Positions 1-7,210 of a stretch of DNA of 36,733 nucleotides are shown here, piece after piece; the stretch's first letter is position 1, and each line of letters starts with the position of its first letter. Under the pieces are notes generated by a model. That model saw nothing but the letters and a program-made list of their open reading frames with translations. It did no database searches and was not told the origin of the DNA. The DNA is taken from the NCBI GenBank assembly GCA_029212405.1, contig JARGNR010000029.1, positions 26,072 through 62,804 on the forward strand, written 5' to 3'. A program made the translations under genes and the position numbers. The stretch comes from Saprospiraceae bacterium. GTDB lineage: Bacteria; Bacteroidota; Bacteroidia; Chitinophagales; Saprospiraceae.

Positions 1-127
1 ACCGCTGAATAAGTTCAACAGCTTCAATTTTATTTAAATCTGCATAATCGTGATACTTAACAGCAATACACTGTATGTAGGTCAAGCAAATAAACAATAA
101 GATTGTAGGAAATAATACCTTTTTCAA
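1..127 (-). CDS. Lipoprotein, 5' part only, paralogue of the gene at 124-798
   Basis: This reading frame runs off the left edge of the window, so only about 42 residues are visible. It starts with TTG at 125-127, and that start overlaps the TGA stop of the preceding gene (124-126) as TTGA, which suggests translational coupling. No ATG is available close by in frame. The N-terminus (MKKVLFPTILLFICLTYIQC) is a lipoprotein signal peptide with a Cys at the end of the hydrophobic stretch. The segment after it, with Tyr-Ala-Asp-Leu-Asn-Lys-Ile-Glu-Ala-Val-Glu-Leu-Ile, resembles the mature N-terminus of its neighbour (YNEAEAIEIIKGLKKG). The two are therefore probably tandem duplicates. Function is unknown. 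Confidence 0.6.
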   Translation of the reverse strand, partial: MKKVLFPTILLFICLTYIQCIAVKYHDYADLNKIEAVELIQR

Positions 128-798
128 GATGAAAAATAATGTTGTTCGTAAAAGGAAATAAGCTTTTTATCTATGTTTCCAATGGCATCTTTGATATGAA
201 TCTCGATGGTTCGTCTTTCGAATGGCATATGTGTTCCTTTTGCTGGAGCTTCCAATGTTGAAATGTTGGTGTTGTAGGGGAACGGTTTTGGAGGATAACT
301 GCCATCCATTTTGTGAAAGTAAAAGTAATCATAGTCCCTATGGCTTCTTAAAAATAAAACCAATTCATCATCTGCAATCGGAACATCATCTATAATTTCT
401 AAAGATGAGTTGACAAATAAATTGTTCCTCACTCCGTTTTTAAATGACTTAACAAGAGTATCCGGAATGAACGCAAATTTTGAAAAACTATATTTGGTGT
501 GAAAGTTATTGATGATCTCTAATTGAATATTCTTCAAAAACATTTGATAATCATCCAATTCTTTCTGCTTTATGGCTTTTTTGTCCAAATCTTTTTCGGC
601 AGCAACAACTTTTTTCATGACTTCCAGCTTTCTTCGTTCGCATGGAAGTTGAACCAGCAATGTTCCTTTCTTTAACCCTTTAATAATTTCTATGGCCTCT
701 GCTTCATTATACTCATTTTCAGTAGTGTCAAAATAGAAACTTCTTGAACAAGAGGCTAAGACGAGGATTACTAAAATAACTAGATATTTTTTATTCAT
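124..798 (-). CDS. Hypothetical lipoprotein (224 aa)
   Basis: The N-terminus MNKKYLVILVILVLASCSRS is a lipoprotein signal peptide with lipobox LASC, so the mature protein should start at Cys17 and be lipid-anchored in the envelope. The mature part begins with a short acidic region and an EAIEIIKGLKKGTLLVQLPC segment. A charged, probably helical stretch follows (about residues 60-95), and the C-terminal half is mixed. I recognise no catalytic motif and no named family. The downstream gene overlaps its stop codon and has a similar mature N-terminus, so the two form a small lipoprotein operon transcribed away from moxR. The start ATG sits directly downstream of a TGAGCGCTCA palindrome (801-810). 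Confidence 0.75.
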   Translation of the reverse strand: MNKKYLVILVILVLASCSRSFYFDTTENEYNEAEAIEIIKGLKKGTLLVQLPCERRKLEVMKKVVAAEKDLDKKAIKQKELDDYQMFLKNIQLEIINNFHTKYSFSKFAFIPDTLVKSFKNGVRNNLFVNSSLEIIDDVPIADDELVLFLRSHRDYDYFYFHKMDGSYPPKPFPYNTNISTLEAPAKGTHMPFERRTIEIHIKDAIGNIDKKLISFYEQHYFSS

Positions 799-800
799 AA

Positions 801-810
801 TGAGCGCTCA
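801..810. promoter_or_regulatory. 10-bp perfect palindrome TGAGCGCTCA at the lipoprotein start
   Basis: The palindrome TGAGCGCTCA lies 3-12 bp upstream of the minus-strand lipoprotein ATG, where a ribosome binding site would be. The same ten bases recur at 18494-18503 in the gap before mraZ. It could be a protein-binding site or chance; no regulator is known from the sequence. Confidence 0.25.
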
Positions 811-944
811 GTTAACGAATAGTTAAACAAGTATACATAAAAAATAAGTTGCCCTCTTATAATTATTTTAGCTTATGTTTTTAATAACATTTAAGAATAC
901 AAGCAATTACATAAGAGAATTCTGTTATTTATAAAAAGAATTGT

Positions 945-952
945 CATTTTTG
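945..952 (+). promoter_or_regulatory. Candidate -7 box upstream of the moxR/bat operon
   Basis: CATTTTTG at this position is one base off the Bacteroidota -7 consensus TAnnTTTG. It lies 45 bp before the moxR start, in the 199-bp divergent gap between the lipoprotein and moxR. Similar ATTTTTG boxes precede gyrA and the TPR gene. I see no convincing -33 element at the right distance, so this is tentative. Confidence 0.35.
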
Positions 953-997
953 TCGTTTAATAAAAAAGTTATCAATTTTTAATAGTCTAATACAGTC

Positions 998-1996
998 ATG
1001 GAAGCATCAGTAGATATAGAAGCATTAAACCAACAGATTTACATAGATAGCGAATTTATAGATAAAATAATAAAGGAAACAGGGAAGGTAATAGTAGGCC
1101 AAGAATACATGATCGAGCGATTGTTATTGGGTTTACTAGCTAAAGGGCATGTACTTTTAGAAGGTCTACCAGGTTTGGCAAAAACACTATCCATAAAAAC
1201 GCTCTCTTCTGCGATCAATGCAGATTTTCAACGGATTCAGTTTACACCAGATTTATTGCCAGCGGATATAATAGGAACCATGATCTATAATCCGGGGAAA
1301 AATGAATTTAATGTGCGAAAAGGGCCGATTTTCACCAATTTTGTATTGGCAGATGAGATCAATAGAGCTCCCGCTAAAGTGCAATCAGCACTTCTGGAGG
1401 CGATGCAAGAAAAGCAGGTAACCATAGGAAAAGAAACCTATAGCTTGGATGAACCCTTCCTTGTTTTAGCTACTCAAAATCCAATTGAACAAGAAGGAAC
1501 CTATCCTCTACCTGAAGCACAAGTCGATCGATTTATGCTGAAAGTAAATATTGGATATCCTACTAAAGAAGAGGAGCGACATATCGTACGTAGAAATTTA
1601 TCGGGAGAAACCACTCAAACGATTTCTCCAGTAGTAGATCCAAGCACGATCATAAAGGCTAGAGAATCGGTGAAGCAAATCTATATGGATGAGAAAATCG
1701 AAAATTACATTCTAGATATTGTTTTTGCAACCAGAGATCCAAAACTAGCAGGAATTAATGATTTGGAAGGTTTGGTAAGTTATGGAGGTTCTCCAAGAGC
1801 AAGTATCAACTTGGCAAAAGCGTCCAAAGCATATGCATTCCTTCAGCGAAGAGGCTATGTTATTCCAGAAGATGTTCGGTCAGTTTGTGAAGATATTATG
1901 AGGCATAGAATAGGGTTGACCTATGAAGCGGAAGCGGAAAATGTGAGTCAAGAGGACATCATCAAACGTGTGATCAATGCGGTAGAAGTACCTTAA
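998..1996 (+). CDS. moxR: MoxR-family AAA+ ATPase of the Bat operon
   Basis: This is a MoxR-type AAA+ ATPase, thought to act as a chaperone that remodels or activates the von Willebrand factor A (VWA) proteins encoded next to it. Walker A is GLPGLAKT (residues 56-63). Walker B is VLADE (116-120). Asn161 in ATQNPIEQEGTYPLPEAQ is the sensor 1 position, and the Arg of VDRF (178) is a candidate arginine finger. The C-terminal helical lid follows with the conserved YGGSPRA segment. At 332 aa it has the usual family length. It is cytosolic, with no signal peptide. It opens a long same-strand operon with DUF58, batA, batB, batC and batD, the standard Bacteroidota arrangement. The ATG at 998 is the only reasonable start, preceded by AT-rich DNA with no clear Shine-Dalgarno site. 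Confidence 0.93.
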   Translation: MEASVDIEALNQQIYIDSEFIDKIIKETGKVIVGQEYMIERLLLGLLAKGHVLLEGLPGLAKTLSIKTLSSAINADFQRIQFTPDLLPADIIGTMIYNPGKNEFNVRKGPIFTNFVLADEINRAPAKVQSALLEAMQEKQVTIGKETYSLDEPFLVLATQNPIEQEGTYPLPEAQVDRFMLKVNIGYPTKEEERHIVRRNLSGETTQTISPVVDPSTIIKARESVKQIYMDEKIENYILDIVFATRDPKLAGINDLEGLVSYGGSPRASINLAKASKAYAFLQRRGYVIPEDVRSVCEDIMRHRIGLTYEAEAENVSQEDIIKRVINAVEVP

Positions 1997-2040
1997 TTTA
2001 TTTAATCGATTTTTAAATACAATAAATAGCGTATTCTATC

Positions 2041-2910
2041 ATGGACACAACTGAACTGCTAAAAAAAGTCCGTAAAATTGAAATAAAGACTAAAGGCTTG
2101 AGTAAGCATATTTTCTCAGGAGAGTATCATAGTGCCTTTAAGGGGAGAGGAATGTCGTTTAGTGAAGTCAGAGATTATACCTATGGAGATGATGTAAGGA
2201 ACATTGATTGGAATGTAACTGCCCGAACAGGTGATACTTCCATCAAAGTGTTCGAGGAAGAGAGGGAATTGACGGTAATGCTCTTAATCGATGTAAGTGC
2301 TTCTGCGTTATTTGGCACTTCTGGGCAATTTAAAAGTGATATGATTACTGAAATTGCTGCTGTAATTGCTTTTTCAGCAACCACAAATAATGATAAAGTA
2401 GGAGCTATTTTATTTTCTGATAAGATTGAAAAGTACATTCCTCCTAAAAAGGGACGGAAGACGATATTAAGGATTATTCGAGATTTGATCAACCATGAAA
2501 CAGAAAGTAAAGGCACCAATCTCAAAAAGGCGTTCGAATATTTAAACAACATCCAAAAGAAACGTGCCATCGTTTTTGTATTGTCTGATTTTATGGACGA
2601 AAACTATGAGCAGGCATTGAATATAGCTTCAAGACGACATGATATTGTTGGGATGCATATTTATGACAAAAGTGAAAAAGAATTGCCAAATGTGGGTTTA
2701 ATGCGGATCAAAGATTCTGAAACAGGAAAGGAAAAAGTGATTGATACTTCCATGAAGGCAACACGAGAAGAGTATTCGAATTGGTTTGAGCAACATGAGC
2801 TCAATTTCAAGACATTTTTTAACAAGTCAGGTTCTGATGTAGTGAGTATACAAACGGATCACGATTATGTGAAAGCGTTGTTGAAATTTTTTAAAAAGAG
2901 AGGAAGATGA
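2041..2910 (+). CDS. DUF58 domain protein (VWA-like), Bat operon
   Basis: This is a 289-aa soluble protein of the DUF58 family, which accompanies MoxR ATPases. The diagnostic block is at residues 44-62, with Arg-Asp-Tyr, Tyr-Gly-Asp-Asp, Arg-Asn-Ile-Asp-Trp and a following TAR. After it comes a VWA-like fold whose metal site is DVSAS (84-88, a DxSxS MIDAS). Downstream, VFVLSDFMDE contributes the second acidic motif. Function in the family is unproven; a role as the MoxR partner in assembling envelope complexes is inferred from the constant gene neighbourhood. It starts 44 bp after moxR, and its TGA overlaps the ATG of the next gene as ATGA, so translation is probably coupled. Confidence 0.9.
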   Translation: MDTTELLKKVRKIEIKTKGLSKHIFSGEYHSAFKGRGMSFSEVRDYTYGDDVRNIDWNVTARTGDTSIKVFEEERELTVMLLIDVSASALFGTSGQFKSDMITEIAAVIAFSATTNNDKVGAILFSDKIEKYIPPKKGRKTILRIIRDLINHETESKGTNLKKAFEYLNNIQKKRAIVFVLSDFMDENYEQALNIASRRHDIVGMHIYDKSEKELPNVGLMRIKDSETGKEKVIDTSMKATREEYSNWFEQHELNFKTFFNKSGSDVVSIQTDHDYVKALLKFFKKRGR

Positions 2911-3905
2911 TGAGAAGTTTACTATGGGGGCTGATGTTACTATTTTGTTGTGTTGCAAATGCACAAATTAGTGTGTCTGTTACTGCCAATGCTGATAGTA
3001 TAAAGTTTGGAGATGAGGTGGATTTGGCCTTTAAGATCAATGTACCACAAGGAGTTGATGTTACTTTACTAGATTTTGCATCAATAAAAGAAACGGCAAA
3101 TTTAATTTATTCGTCCTATCCTGAAGAAGTGGATTCATTGATGGATATTGATATTATTGATGGTGGCGTTTTTAATATTAATAATTCGAATTTAGTTGCA
3201 GTAAAAAAGGATGCAAATTCCATTCTACCTATGGAAGGGACGATTAGAATTAGAATTAGTAGTATTGGAGCACTTTTCTTACCTCAGCCGATAGTTGGAC
3301 ATTTATCAGGAGTAGAGACACTGCCTTTAGAAACACCACTTCTATTTGTAAAGCCTCACGAGACGGGAGAAAACCTGAATCCCAACTGGGATATATTATT
3401 GGAAGCAAAAGGGTGGCAGGATTACTTATTTTATCTCTATGTTATTTTGGGTATGGCTGTATTTGTTGTAGCCATTTATATGGGGCTAAAATATTTGAAA
3501 AAGGATAAAGAAGTAGAAGAGGAGAAGGAAGTCGAAATCGTTTTGCCCGCAGATGTAATTGCTCGAAAAGAGTTAATGTCATTGAAAGAGAAAGAACTGT
3601 GGCAAAATGGAGACACCAAAGGCTATCATACGGAGTTGACTAGAATCATGAGACAATACATTGAAGGTCGATATCACATTCAAGCATTGGAAATGACATC
3701 GAGTCAATTAAAGAGAGAAATGAATGCACAACAAATAACGCAAGACATTGTCAAGAGATTTGATGATATCCTTCAAATTGCGGATAAGGTAAAATTTGCA
3801 AAAGGAGATGCAGGACCTGAGCTAAATATCAAGTTTATGGATGAATCTATGCAAATTGTTGAGGAAACAAAGGAAGTAAAAACGGAGAATAGCGAAGCAG
3901 AATGA
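2907..3905 (+). CDS. Membrane-anchored BatD-like protein of the Bat operon
   Basis: This 332-aa protein has a Sec signal peptide (MMRSLLWGLMLLFCCVANAQ). An N-terminal beta-rich periplasmic domain (about 21-165) begins ISVSVTANADSIKFGDEVDL, a pattern like the start of BatD domains. One transmembrane segment lies around 174-193 (YLFYLYVILGMAVFVVAIYM). The cytoplasmic helical domain (about 200-320) contains ELTRIMRQYIEGRYHIQALEMTS, similar to the C-terminal domain of full-length BatD. The architecture is thus a reduced BatD: one beta domain, a membrane anchor and a cytoplasmic helical part. It sits between DUF58 and batA with ATGA-type overlaps at both ends. The precise family name is uncertain to me. 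Confidence 0.8.
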   Translation: MMRSLLWGLMLLFCCVANAQISVSVTANADSIKFGDEVDLAFKINVPQGVDVTLLDFASIKETANLIYSSYPEEVDSLMDIDIIDGGVFNINNSNLVAVKKDANSILPMEGTIRIRISSIGALFLPQPIVGHLSGVETLPLETPLLFVKPHETGENLNPNWDILLEAKGWQDYLFYLYVILGMAVFVVAIYMGLKYLKKDKEVEEEKEVEIVLPADVIARKELMSLKEKELWQNGDTKGYHTELTRIMRQYIEGRYHIQALEMTSSQLKREMNAQQITQDIVKRFDDILQIADKVKFAKGDAGPELNIKFMDESMQIVEETKEVKTENSEAE

Positions 3906-4909
3906 TTTCATATTTAAAAAATATCGAGTTTGTAGATCCTTGGTTGTTGGTGTTGGCTATACCGCCTTTAGTTTGGTATGTATGGAAATTACTTAAGAAG
4001 AAAAATACGGATACGACGTTCACCCTTCCTTCAAGAGACCCAGTTGCAAATACAGTTTCGTTAAGGAGCAGAATGATTGGATTACCAGACGTTTTTAGAT
4101 TGGTAGGTTTGGTGTTTCTTGTTCTTGCATTGGCTAGACCCCAATTGACACTCAAAGAAGAAGAAGTAAAAGCAGAAGGCATAGATATTATGTTAGCCAT
4201 TGACTTATCTAGTAGTATGCTGGCTAAAGATTTCGAACCCGATCGACTAGAAGTAAGTAAGGCGGTAGCTATTGATTTTGTAAATAAACGCCCATATGAT
4301 CGAATGGGACTTGCCGTATTTGCTGGAGAAGCATTTACACAATGTCCATTAACTACCGATCAGTCGATTTTAAAAGATTTTTTGGAGTCGATTGCTGTTG
4401 GGACATTAGCGGATGGGACAGCTATAGGCATGGGTTTAGCTACTGCAGTAAATCGATTGAAAGACAGTGAATCGAAATCAAAAATTGTGATTTTATTGAC
4501 GGATGGAGTGAACAATACAGGGTACATAGATCCAGAAACTGCCTCAGAAATAGCGGAGGAATACGACGTGAAAGTATATACAATAGGAGTGGGCTCAGAA
4601 GGAAATGCGATGACTCCTGTAAATCGAAGAAGCAATGGGCAATACGTATTCAGAATGGCCAGAGTGCAAATTGATGAAGCACTTTTAAAAGAAATCTCAA
4701 AGAATACAGGAGGTAGGTATTTTCGGGCTACGGACAGAGAAGATCTTGAAAATATTTATGCAGAGATTGATCGGTTAGAAAAAACTGAAATAGAAGTAAA
4801 TGTGTTTAAGCGGTATGAAGATGAGTTTCGAAACTTTTTGCTGATTGGATTAGTCTTTATTGCCCTTGATTTGTTATTAAGAAACACCGTACTAAATGTT
4901 TTAAGCTAG
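3902..4909 (+). CDS. batA: BatA, VWA-domain membrane protein
   Basis: This is an inner-membrane von Willebrand factor A protein of the Bacteroides aerotolerance operon. Hydrophobic helices are at about 12-30 and 64-79, and a third is near the C-terminus (about 312-330). The VWA domain lies between them. Its metal-ion-dependent adhesion site is DLSSS (101-105), the conserved Thr is in TDGTAIG-like context (LADGTAIGMGLATA), and the third motif is LLTDGVNNTG. At 335 aa it is nearly equal in length to BatB, its paralogue downstream. The start ATG overlaps the previous TGA as ATGA, and its own TAG shares a base with the GTG of batB. bat mutants in Bacteroides fragilis have aerotolerance defects; the molecular activity is not settled. 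Confidence 0.92.
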   Translation: MISYLKNIEFVDPWLLVLAIPPLVWYVWKLLKKKNTDTTFTLPSRDPVANTVSLRSRMIGLPDVFRLVGLVFLVLALARPQLTLKEEEVKAEGIDIMLAIDLSSSMLAKDFEPDRLEVSKAVAIDFVNKRPYDRMGLAVFAGEAFTQCPLTTDQSILKDFLESIAVGTLADGTAIGMGLATAVNRLKDSESKSKIVILLTDGVNNTGYIDPETASEIAEEYDVKVYTIGVGSEGNAMTPVNRRSNGQYVFRMARVQIDEALLKEISKNTGGRYFRATDREDLENIYAEIDRLEKTEIEVNVFKRYEDEFRNFLLIGLVFIALDLLLRNTVLNVLS

Positions 4910-5916
4910 TGTTTAGATTTGAAGAAATATCGTTTTTGTTTTGGTTGGGCCTTGTGCCATGCCTCTTGTTGGTATTTTATGTTGTGCACCAATTTAGAAA
5001 GAAGAGAATTGAAAGAGTAGGGGACCCTAGTCTAGTGGAAAGGTTGATGCCCGAATCCAGTATGACGAGGATTTGGCTTAAAAATATTTTTGTGTTGATA
5101 GGAATAGCATTTTTGTTTATTGCTGCATCCAATCCTCAATGGGGAACAAAAAAAGAGAAAATAAAAGCACAAAGTGCAGATATATTCATTGCTTTTGATA
5201 TTTCTCAAAGTATGATGGCGCAAGATATTTCTCCATCTAGACTTGAACGGGCAAAACGGTTTTGTGAGAAACTTATCCAAAACTTAAAAGGGGATAGAAT
5301 TGGATTGATTTATTTTGCGGGGGATGCGTATCTGCAAATGCCCCTTACAAATGATTATGCTGCAGCCGAACTATTTATAAAAAGTGCCAATCCAAATCTG
5401 GCAGGAACACAAGGAACAGCCATAGATGATGCCATCGAACTTGCCATGAGGGCGTATGAAGAAGATGTACAACATCAAAGAGCATTGATTATAATCTCTG
5501 ATGGAGAGGATCATGATCAAGATGCTATTTCGATGGCCAAAGAAGGTTCAGATGCTGGATTAGTAATATATACGGTAGGAGTAGGTACAGAAACAGGTGC
5601 ATATATTCCTTTTGTGAATCGTGGAAGGTCTGAATTTAAGAAAGATGAAGATGGAGCCCCTGTCATGAGTAGGCTGAATGTTCCTAATTTGCAAGAGATC
5701 GCCAGGAATGGTGGAGGGGAATTTTATCTGGTCAGCGATGGAAGTGAAGCGATAACAGATTTAAAAGATCGAATGAGTAGACTTCAAAAAAGAGAGGTTG
5801 AACAGAAATCATTTTCAGAATACAACAGTTATTTTCAGTGGTTTTTAGGGATTGGTTTTATATTTCTTTTTGTTGAATGGATTTTACCAAATGGTTTACG
5901 TAGATTATTTAGTTAA
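4909..5916 (+). CDS. batB: BatB, VWA-domain membrane protein
   Basis: This is the second VWA membrane protein of the operon, paralogous to BatA. Transmembrane helices are at about 8-26, 58-73 and 310-327. The MIDAS is DISQS (97-101), followed by QDISPSRLERAK, and the later VWA motifs are GTQGTAIDDAI and IIISDGEDHD. The start is GTG at 4909, sharing one base with the TAG stop of batA, which implies tight coupling; the next hydrophobic-compatible start would remove part of the first helix. It probably forms a complex with BatA and the TPR protein BatC in the periplasmic membrane face, as proposed for this family. Confidence 0.92.
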   Translation: MFRFEEISFLFWLGLVPCLLLVFYVVHQFRKKRIERVGDPSLVERLMPESSMTRIWLKNIFVLIGIAFLFIAASNPQWGTKKEKIKAQSADIFIAFDISQSMMAQDISPSRLERAKRFCEKLIQNLKGDRIGLIYFAGDAYLQMPLTNDYAAAELFIKSANPNLAGTQGTAIDDAIELAMRAYEEDVQHQRALIIISDGEDHDQDAISMAKEGSDAGLVIYTVGVGTETGAYIPFVNRGRSEFKKDEDGAPVMSRLNVPNLQEIARNGGGEFYLVSDGSEAITDLKDRMSRLQKREVEQKSFSEYNSYFQWFLGIGFIFLFVEWILPNGLRRLFS

Positions 5917-5925
5917 ATATTGGGT

Positions 5926-6645
5926 ATGAAACACAAGATATTTTTAGTGGTATGCAGTATGTTTTTGGCCTTTTCTATGTATGGTCAATCTTCGCACTCT
6001 TTACTCATGGAAGGAGATGATCATTATAAAAAAGAGCAATATGATCTGGCTGAAGAAAAATATCGAAAAGCAACGTTGAAGGATAAAACGGGGAAAGCAG
6101 CTTATAATTTGGGGAACAGTTTGTCCGCTCAAGAAAGGTATGAGGAGGCAGCCAATCAGTTTTCAAGTGCCGCAGCATTAAGTACGAATCCAGAAGTGAA
6201 GTCGAAAGCTTTATACAATTTAGGGAATACTCATTTTAAAAACCAAAAATTTCAAGAAAGTGTTGATGCCTATAAAAGAGCATTGGATGTAAATAGCGAA
6301 GATGATCAAACTAAGCAAAATTTGATGATGGCTAAGAAAATGCTTCAGGTTCAGCAACAACAACAACAGCAGCAGCAACAGCAACAACAAGATCAAGAAA
6401 ATCAGGAGCAAAACGAAGATCAGGAACAACAGCAACAGCAGCAGCAACAAGAACAAGAACAACAGGACCAAAATCAGCAAGAACAGCAAGAACAATCTCA
6501 GAGTGCTGAAGAGTCAAAGAAAAAAGACCTAGATAAAGAGGATGCAAGGAAATTGTTAGAGATTATTGATAATGAAGAGAAAAAAGTACAGGAAAAATTA
6601 AGAAAGATAAAAGGCAATAGCTCAAAACCGAAAAAAGACTGGTAG
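5926..6645 (+). CDS. batC: BatC, periplasmic TPR protein with Gln-rich tail
   Basis: A signal peptide (MKHKIFLVVCSMFLAFSMYGQ) is followed by about three tetratricopeptide repeats (roughly 25-140), visible as KKEQYDLAEEKYRKA, EERYEEAANQFSSA and KNQKFQESVDAYKRALDVN. A strongly biased Gln/Glu/Asp tract then spans about residues 142-195 and is followed by a charged helical end. I chose the ATG at 5926 rather than the TTG at 5920, because it gives a cleaner signal peptide and lies 9 bp after the batB stop. TPRs suggest a scaffold role for BatA and BatB. BatC proteins often have low-complexity acidic tails, but this one is dominated by CAA/CAG codons and is probably length-variable. Confidence 0.88.
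   Translation: MKHKIFLVVCSMFLAFSMYGQSSHSLLMEGDDHYKKEQYDLAEEKYRKATLKDKTGKAAYNLGNSLSAQERYEEAANQFSSAAALSTNPEVKSKALYNLGNTHFKNQKFQESVDAYKRALDVNSEDDQTKQNLMMAKKMLQVQQQQQQQQQQQQQDQENQEQNEDQEQQQQQQQQEQEQQDQNQQEQQEQSQSAEESKKKDLDKEDARKLLEIIDNEEKKVQEKLRKIKGNSSKPKKDW
6346..6504 (+). repeat. Gln-codon (CAA/CAG) low-complexity tract within batC
   Basis: About 160 bases are built almost entirely from CAA and CAG codons, interrupted by GAA/GAT/AAT. They encode an initial run of about 13 Gln, then QDQENQEQNEDQ, a second run of 8 Gln, and QEQEQQDQNQQEQQEQ. Mixed CAA/CAG usage means it is not a pure triplet repeat. Tract length is likely to vary between relatives. Confidence 0.9.
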
Positions 6646-6670
6646 TTTATTTAACGGAAAATTGGATATT

Positions 6671-7180
6671 ATGAAACATAAGATTTACATATTAAGCCTG
6701 TTTTTTTTGATTTGCGGATCAGCTTCCGCACAAGATGAAGGCTTTTATGTGCAATTGAACAAGGATACGATTTTAGCTGGTAATGTATTGCAGTTAACCT
6801 TTGTAGCCAATAATGTTGCCGGGCAATTTGAAGCCCCAGATTTCGGAGATTTAAATATTATTAGTGGTCCTAATACAGCTACTACAATGTCCATGATCAA
6901 TGGTACGGTCAGTCAGAGAGCTTCCTATGGATATACGATATACCTGGAGGAGATAGGAGAAGTGATAATACCTCCTGCGTATTTGAATACAAAAGAAGGA
7001 ACATTGGAAACTGAACCGTACAGTGTAATCGTATTGCCGAATCCAGAAGGTATTATTGAAAAGCCACCAACTGAGTCAGGATTTTTTCAATTTGACCTTT
7101 CGTCTCCACCGATGAAAAAATCAAAAAAGAAAAACAAGCAGAAATCCAAAAAGAAAAAGCGAAAGCTGAAAAAGATTTAA
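6671..7180 (+). CDS. Short BatD-like protein, apparently frameshifted near its end
   Basis: A signal peptide (MKHKIYILSLFFLICGSASA) precedes one BatD-type beta domain. The block SGPNTATTMSMINGTVSQ closely matches SGPSTQTSMSIVNGAVSQ in batD just downstream, so the two are duplicates. As read, the frame ends at 7180 with an implausible tail of almost only Lys, Arg and Ser. In the -1 frame the same DNA from 7096 reads PFVSTDEKIKKEKQ, then AEIQKEKAKAEKDLIFDLK, and stops at 7225-7227, overlapping the batD start by 17 bp as operon neighbours do here. A one-base indel or slippage between about 7096 and 7121 (for example at the A6 run 7115-7120) would restore a natural protein ending at 7227. The start ATG at 6671 is preferred over the TTG at 6662. 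Confidence 0.7.
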   Translation: MKHKIYILSLFFLICGSASAQDEGFYVQLNKDTILAGNVLQLTFVANNVAGQFEAPDFGDLNIISGPNTATTMSMINGTVSQRASYGYTIYLEEIGEVIIPPAYLNTKEGTLETEPYSVIVLPNPEGIIEKPPTESGFFQFDLSSPPMKKSKKKNKQKSKKKKRKLKKI

Positions 7181-7210
7181 TTTTTGATTTAAAAACAAAC
7201 TTGAAACAAA

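Noticed and set aside
6220-6547. Antisense Leu/Val-rich frames opposite the batC Gln tract
   Set aside because: They are mirror products of CAA/CAG repeats and carry no independent signal.
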